A DNA stretch of 64,000 bases from Streptomyces gossypii (lineage in GTDB: Bacteria > Actinomycetota > Actinomycetes > Streptomycetales > Streptomycetaceae): the NCBI RefSeq assembly GCF_025165795.1, contig NZ_JAJAGO010000012.1, forward strand, positions 248,001-312,000, read 5' to 3'. The notes under the pieces were generated by a model that ran no database searches, had not been told where the DNA came from, and saw nothing but the letters and a program-made list of their open reading frames with translations. Shown here piece after piece: positions 59,354-64,000 of this stretch. The position numbers were made by a program, and so were the translations under genes. The number at the start of each line of letters is the position of its first letter. The first letter of the stretch is position 1.

Positions 59354-60166
59354 CTACCCCTTACGCGCCACGCCGCCGAACTCGTACCACTCGTCGGTGC
59401 GCTGCCGCGGGCACAGCTCCGAATCGGGCCGCCAGGCGTCGATCCGGCCGAGGCCGGGATCCAGCACCTTCAGCCCGTCGAAGTACCGCGCCACCTCGTG
59501 TGGTTCGCGGACCCGGCCCCAACAGCCGTGTGTGCTGCGGTCCATGAAGTCGGTGACGAAGTCGCGCGTCTCCCGTTCCTCACTGACCAGCTGGTTGACC
59601 ACCAGGAAACTCCCCGCCGGTAACCGCTCGACCACCTGCTTCAGCAGCGTTTCCGGGTCGGGATCGGGCAGGCAGTGCATGACGGACACGAACAACGCGG
59701 CGACCGGCTGCGAGAAGTCGACCAGACGGCGCACCTCCGGGCGCTCGAAGATGCCCTCGGTGTCCCGCATGTCCGCCTGGATGACGACGGTCCGCTCGTC
59801 CTCCTCCAGCAGCGCCCGGCCGTGCGCCAGCACGATCGGATCGTTGTCCACATAGACCACGTGCGCGCCGGGGTCGACGCGCTGGGCGACCTGGTGCACG
59901 TTGTCCTGCGTCGGCAGACCTGAACCGTGGTCCAGGAACTGGCGGACGCCGTACTCCTCGGCCAGCCTGCGCACCACCCGGCGCAGGAACCGCCGGTTGT
60001 TGAGTGCGAGCGCCCTGGTACTGGGCACCACTTCGTCCAGCTCGGCGACCGCGGCGCGGTCCACCGCGTAGTTGTCCTTGCCGCCCAGATAGAAGTCGTA
60101 CATCCGGGCCACGCTCGGCGTGGTCACATCCACCACGGGCCGCCCCGCCCCGTCGTACTGCGGCAT
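59354..60166 (-). CDS. DUF574 SAM-dependent methyltransferase
   Basis: A 270-residue protein. The family marks are TPSVARMYDFYLGGKDNYAVDRAA, FLDHGSGLPTQDNVHQVAQ, VVYVDNDPIVLAHGRALL and VMHCLPD. DUF574 methyltransferases are expanded in Streptomyces, and many are near XRE/DUF397 genes, as here. Substrates are unknown. Confidence 0.9.
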   Translation of the reverse strand: MPQYDGAGRPVVDVTTPSVARMYDFYLGGKDNYAVDRAAVAELDEVVPSTRALALNNRRFLRRVVRRLAEEYGVRQFLDHGSGLPTQDNVHQVAQRVDPGAHVVYVDNDPIVLAHGRALLEEDERTVVIQADMRDTEGIFERPEVRRLVDFSQPVAALFVSVMHCLPDPDPETLLKQVVERLPAGSFLVVNQLVSEERETRDFVTDFMDRSTHGCWGRVREPHEVARYFDGLKVLDPGLGRIDAWRPDSELCPRQRTDEWYEFGGVARKG

Positions 60167-60493
60167 GCTGACCCCACTCTTCCGCGCTCGCGCGCGCTCC
60201 GCCACCGTCTGCTCACGCGCGATCCGTAATCGCGCGGTCGCGGAGAATCATTCCACGCCACGGAGCCTTGACGCCACGTCAGACGAAGAAATCCGTCCCA
60301 CGGAACGGAGAGGCGGGAGCCGATGCGGCGCGCCCCTGTGCACCGGCGCACCCCGGCGCATCCGCCGCGGCGTGCGCGCCCCGCGCTGCCCCGAGCCGCC
60401 CGAGCCGCCCGGACCGCCCGGACCGCCCGGACCGCCCGGAGCTCGCCTGGGTGTCCGGCGCTGTCCGGAGCTGCCCTGGTGCACGATGGACCC
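60167..60493. other. Region before the DNA ligase gene, with a 9-bp tandem repeat
   Basis: No gene is seen. CCGCCCGGA is repeated four times without interruption at 60405-60440, preceded by two degenerate units. It lies 50 bases upstream of the ligase start and could affect its expression. Confidence 0.6.
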
Positions 60494-62032
60494 ATGCTGC
60501 TGGCTGATGTCGCCCAGACCTCCCTGGAGGTGACGGCCGCCTCCGCGCGTACGGAGAAGACCGCCCTGCTCGCCCGGCTGTTCCGCGCCACCCCGCCGGA
60601 AGAGGCGCCGCTCGCCATCACCTACCTCGCCGGACGGCTCCCGCAGCGCCGCATCGGCGTCGGCTGGCGCGCCCTGCAGGACCCGCCCGCGCCCGCCACC
60701 GCCGCACGGCTCACCCTCGCCGAGCTCGACGAGGCGCTCACCGCCATCGGCGCGGTGTCCGGCAAGGGTGCCCAGGCGGAACGGGCACGGCTCCTGCGGT
60801 CCCTGCTGGGCGCGGCCACCGCGCCGGAACAGGACTTCCTGATCCGGCTGATCGCCGGCGAGCTGCGCCAGGGCGCCCTGGACGCCCTCGCCGCCGAGGG
60901 CCTCGCCGCGGCCTCCGGAGCCGGGGCGGACGAGGTACGGCACGCGGTGATGCTCAGCGGCTCGCTCGGCACCGTCGCCCGCGCACTGCTCGCGGAAGGC
61001 CCCGCGGCTCTCACGGCCTTCCGCCTGGAGGTGGGCCGCCCCGTACATCCCATGCTGGCGCAGACCGCGAAGGACGTGGACGAGGCGCTGGACCGGCTCG
61101 GACCCTGCTGCGTCGACGAGAAGCTGGACGGCATCCGGGTGCAGGTGCATCTGGACCCGAGCGGCGTACGGATCTACACCCGCACCCTGGAGGAGGTAAC
61201 CGAGCGGCTCCCCGAGGTCACGGCGGCGGCCGGGCAGCTGACGGCCACCCGCGCCGTGCTGGACGGCGAGGTCATCGCGCTCGGGCCGGGGGGCCGCCCG
61301 CGCCCCTTCCAGGAGACGTCCTCGCGGGTCGGCTCACGGCTCGACGTCGCCACGGCACAGGCGTCGCTGCCGCTCTCCCCCGCCTTCTTCGACCTGCTCT
61401 CCCTCGACGGCCGCGACCTGCTCGCCGAGCCCGCCGCCGTCCGGCACGCGGAGCTCACCCGCATCGCGCCGGAGGCCCTGCGGGTGCGCCGGATGGAGGC
61501 CGCCGACCCGGGGGACGAGTCCGTGCGCCGGGCGGTCCGCGCTTTCGCCGAGGAGGCTGTGGCGGGCGGGCAGGAGGGCGTGGTGCTCAAGGCGCTCGAC
61601 TCCCCGTACAGCGCGGGCAGGCGCGGCGCCTCCTGGATCAAGGTCAAACCGGTGCACACCCTGGACCTGGTCGTGCTGGCCGCCGAGTGGGGCCATGGGC
61701 GGCGCACCGGCAAGCTGTCCAACCTGCATCTGGGCGCCCGCCGGGCGGACGGCGGTTTCGCGATGCTGGGCAAGACCTTCAAGGGGCTCACGGACGTACT
61801 GCTGGCCTGGCAGACGGAGCGGCTCCAGCAGCTCGCCGTCCGCACCGAACCGTGGGGCGTTGTGGTACGCCCCGAACTGGTGGTGGAGGTGGCGTTCGAC
61901 GGGGTGCAGCGCTCCTCGCGCTATCCGGCGGGGGTGACACTGCGGTTCGCGCGGGTCCTCCGCTTCCGCGAGGACAAGACTGCGTCGGCGGCGGACACGG
62001 TCGGCACCGTGATCGACGCGCTGCCCGGCTGA
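60494..62032 (+). CDS. ATP-dependent DNA ligase (LigB/LigC type)
   Basis: A 512-residue ligase. An N-terminal helical domain (about 1-190) precedes the nucleotidyltransferase core: motif I DEKLDGIRVQVHL with the adenylated Lys, motif III (AVLDGEVIALG), motif IV EGVVLKAL, and motif V (ASWIKVKP). A C-terminal OB-fold (about 400-512) follows. ATP-dependent, monofunctional, no LigD polymerase or nuclease domains. It is likely a repair ligase additional to the essential LigA. The ATG lies close to a competing, out-of-frame ATG. Confidence 0.92.
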   Translation: MLLADVAQTSLEVTAASARTEKTALLARLFRATPPEEAPLAITYLAGRLPQRRIGVGWRALQDPPAPATAARLTLAELDEALTAIGAVSGKGAQAERARLLRSLLGAATAPEQDFLIRLIAGELRQGALDALAAEGLAAASGAGADEVRHAVMLSGSLGTVARALLAEGPAALTAFRLEVGRPVHPMLAQTAKDVDEALDRLGPCCVDEKLDGIRVQVHLDPSGVRIYTRTLEEVTERLPEVTAAAGQLTATRAVLDGEVIALGPGGRPRPFQETSSRVGSRLDVATAQASLPLSPAFFDLLSLDGRDLLAEPAAVRHAELTRIAPEALRVRRMEAADPGDESVRRAVRAFAEEAVAGGQEGVVLKALDSPYSAGRRGASWIKVKPVHTLDLVVLAAEWGHGRRTGKLSNLHLGARRADGGFAMLGKTFKGLTDVLLAWQTERLQQLAVRTEPWGVVVRPELVVEVAFDGVQRSSRYPAGVTLRFARVLRFREDKTASAADTVGTVIDALPG

Positions 62033-62077
62033 GGCGACGGCTGAGGCAACGGATGGCCCCGGCCGCCGCCCCGTGTG

Positions 62078-63928
62078 TCAGTCGTCCTGCGACTGCTCCG
62101 GGCACGGTGTGCCGCGCGGCAGCCGGTAGGGCGCGGCCAGCCGGTACGTGCCCGCGCGCGGCGCGTCCAGCACCGTCCACTCGTCGGTCAGCGGCTCCTC
62201 CTCGCCGTCCTCGCCGTCCTCGCCCTTCGAGGGGATCCGCGTGGGCTCGCTCGGCATCGGATCGGCAGGACGGAGACAGCCGTTCTTGTTGGTCGCCAGC
62301 CGGTCGGGCGGCTTGATCCGCTCGCCGTCCTCGTTGACCAGCCCCAGCCAGGGTGACCAGGGGATGCGGACCAGCACCTCGCCTGCGTGCCGCACCTTCA
62401 CCGTCACCTCGCCCGGGTCTGCGCGCGCGCCCTCGGCGGGCGGTGAGGCCAGCGGCATCGGATCGTTCACCCGGTAGAGCGTCCAGTTCGGGTCCGACCA
62501 GACCTTGCGCAGATACGGCTGTCCGGAGCGGACTATCCGCGCCTCGTCCCGCGCCGCGATGTCCGGTTCGTCCGAGGAGAGCACGACGAAGCGCACGGCC
62601 CAGCGCCGCAGCCACTCGTGGTAGCGCTTCGGGCTCAGCCCGCCTTCCTCGTAGAAGAGCGGGTTGCGCCCGGTGTCGGCCTGCCGGCTCCAGCCGCGCG
62701 CCAGATTCACGTACGGCGCGATGGCCGATGCCTCCCGGTGGCTCTCGACCGGGACCACCTCGACCCGGCCGCGGTCCGCGTCCCGCTTGTCGAGCTGATG
62801 CACCAGCGGTGCCAGGTCGTGTGCCCAGGCGGCTTCCGGGGTGGTGTGAATGACGTCCCAGGTGGGCTTGCCGATCTGGAAGCCTGCCGCGAGCAGCAGT
62901 GCGACGATCAGTGCGATCCCTCGGCGGCGGGAGCGCTGGGCCGTCACGGTGGGAATCAGAGCGACCAGCACGACCGTGCCGAACATCAGCCCCAGCCGCT
63001 CGACGTTCAAGCCGATCTGGGAGGGAATCGCCCAGGTCAGCACGATGCCGAGGCCGTAGATCTCGGCACAGCGGCGGACCGTCCACCAGCTCGTGGGCGC
63101 GAGCAGCCGGACCCCGATCGCGGAGGACAGCGGGAAGAACACCGACACCCAGGGCATCGGCATCTCTCCCGAGAACGGGAAGAGGAGCGTGCTGAGCCCC
63201 ACCATGATCGGCGGCGGCAGTCCGACCGCGCAGGCAACGGCCCACCGCTTGCGCAGCAGCAGCGCCGCGGCCACCACCAGGAGGAACAGCCCGGAGACGG
63301 GGCTTCCCGCCGTCGCGAGCGCGGACGTCAGCCCGACGAGCACGCCGCGCAGCACCGGACGGCGCCCCCACCGGCGGGGCCAGGCCCACAGCAGCGCGAT
63401 GACGACCAGCGCGAACATCGTCCCCAGGGCGAAGGTGACCCGGCCGGAGGCCGCGTTGCAGGCGAAGGTCAGGGCACCGCACAGCGCGGGCACCATCGGG
63501 CGCCGCAGCCCCCGGGCCCGTACGAGGATCAGCGCCAGCAAACCCGCCGAGATCACCCCCGAAAGGATGAGCACCGGGCGGACGCCTATCACCGCCATCA
63601 GATACGGCGAGATCACGCTGTACGAGACCGGGTGCATCCCCCCGTACCAGGCGAGGTTGTACGCCGAATCCGGATGGCGGCCGACGAACTCCGCCCACGC
63701 GTCCTGCGCCGCCAGGTCGCCCCCGCCGCTCGCCACCAGCCAGAGCCACAGCAGGTGCAGCACCGAGGCGAACAGCATGGCAGCGAGTACGGGGAACCAC
63801 CACGCGTCGCGAAGGGCACGTCTCGCCGAGGGTGCCGGGCGTATGTCGCCGTCACCCTCGTCGTCCGCCGCCCGCACGCGCGGCGGCCGCATGGTCGTCA
63901 CTGCGCCCTCTTCTCCCCCCGAGGCCAT
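62078..63928 (-). CDS. Polytopic membrane protein with large periplasmic C-terminus
   Basis: A 616-residue protein with about 10-12 membrane helices in the first 370 residues (for example WWFPVLAAMLFASVLHLLWLWLV, PVLILSGVISAGLLALILV, FALGTMFALVVIALLWAW) and then a soluble C-terminal domain (about 400-616) with an acidic stretch EDGEDGEEEP. The layout (helices, then an extracytoplasmic domain) resembles polyprenyl-sugar glycosyltransferases of actinobacteria, but no catalytic Asp motif is identified, so no function is assigned. It ends the window on the minus strand. Confidence 0.75.
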   Translation of the reverse strand: MASGGEEGAVTTMRPPRVRAADDEGDGDIRPAPSARRALRDAWWFPVLAAMLFASVLHLLWLWLVASGGGDLAAQDAWAEFVGRHPDSAYNLAWYGGMHPVSYSVISPYLMAVIGVRPVLILSGVISAGLLALILVRARGLRRPMVPALCGALTFACNAASGRVTFALGTMFALVVIALLWAWPRRWGRRPVLRGVLVGLTSALATAGSPVSGLFLLVVAAALLLRKRWAVACAVGLPPPIMVGLSTLLFPFSGEMPMPWVSVFFPLSSAIGVRLLAPTSWWTVRRCAEIYGLGIVLTWAIPSQIGLNVERLGLMFGTVVLVALIPTVTAQRSRRRGIALIVALLLAAGFQIGKPTWDVIHTTPEAAWAHDLAPLVHQLDKRDADRGRVEVVPVESHREASAIAPYVNLARGWSRQADTGRNPLFYEEGGLSPKRYHEWLRRWAVRFVVLSSDEPDIAARDEARIVRSGQPYLRKVWSDPNWTLYRVNDPMPLASPPAEGARADPGEVTVKVRHAGEVLVRIPWSPWLGLVNEDGERIKPPDRLATNKNGCLRPADPMPSEPTRIPSKGEDGEDGEEEPLTDEWTVLDAPRAGTYRLAAPYRLPRGTPCPEQSQDD

Positions 63929-64000
63929 TGCGTCGAGCCAGGCTACCGACTACTGGCGCGTGCTCGGCTCACTGAACGCGGGTGACCTTGTCCCCGAAAC
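63929..64000. other. Right edge of window
   Basis: The leftward gene's ATG is at 63928. The remaining 72 bases probably hold its promoter; no further gene can be recognised. Confidence 0.4.

Noticed and set aside
60405..60440. Possible regulatory iteron set
   Set aside because: Four GC-rich 9-mers fit slippage in high-GC DNA; no replication gene is near.

Overview
The window is very GC-rich DNA with GTG starts, strong third-position G/C bias, and families typical of Streptomyces: a gamma-butyrolactone receptor, XRE/DUF397/DUF574 proteins, a SigJ-type ECF sigma factor, a mycothiol-era arsenic operon and a large LAL regulator. It reads as chromosomal accessory DNA of a Streptomyces or close relative. 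No rRNA, tRNA or CRISPR was recognised. The outermost genes are cut (left) or end just inside (right).

Layout. 0-8 kb: the C-terminus of a beta-propeller protein, a gamma-butyrolactone-receptor regulator with its own operator, a ferredoxin/ferredoxin-reductase pair, a VOC protein, a PNPOx-like flavoprotein, an IS701-like protein that has lost a catalytic Asp, and a WrbA-type flavodoxin. 8-21 kb: a membrane protein beside a hexanucleotide repeat, a 1,199-residue fusion of a sodium/proline-type symporter with PAS, GAF, SpoIIE phosphatase and HATPase domains, a RibD-type reductase, an amidohydrolase, a stand-alone EF-G domain IV protein, a GlxA regulator coupled to an exported DJ-1 protein, a sigma factor, DoxX, a Ser/Thr kinase and a secreted protein. 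21.6-26.6 kb: a frameshifted HxlR regulator, then an arsenic block (arsC, arsR, acr3 and two flavoproteins).

26.7-41.2 kb is the specialised-metabolism core. It contains a P450, a 44-codon ORF coupled to an imine reductase, a methyltransferase, a StaD/RebD-type chromopyrrolate synthase, a StaO/RebO-type tryptophan oxidase, a tryptophan halogenase, its flavin reductase and a LAL-LuxR activator. Halogenation of tryptophan, oxidation to the indole-pyruvate imine and dimerisation are explained by the recognised enzymes. The imine reductase would trap the reactive dimer before it becomes chromopyrrolic acid, as RedE does in the reductasporine pathway, and the methyltransferase would then alkylate it. 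No StaC is present, and the P450 is not clearly a StaP. The predicted product is therefore a halogenated, reduced (pyrroline-type) tryptophan dimer, possibly not fused to an indolocarbazole. This is the best candidate here for an undescribed pathway.

41.3-64 kb is mixed. It holds an unusual small operon (23-codon leader ORF, truncated RsgA, methyltransferase-GNAT fusion), secreted and cell-wall proteins, an MDR oxidoreductase/MerR pair with a MerR-type promoter, an MFS/MarR pair with repeated operators, metE behind a cobalamin riboswitch, a MocR/LysE pair, an orphan sugar-binding lipoprotein, XRE/DUF397/DUF574 genes, an ATP-dependent DNA ligase and a polytopic membrane protein. All calls come from reading translations and DNA by eye; no database search was run.
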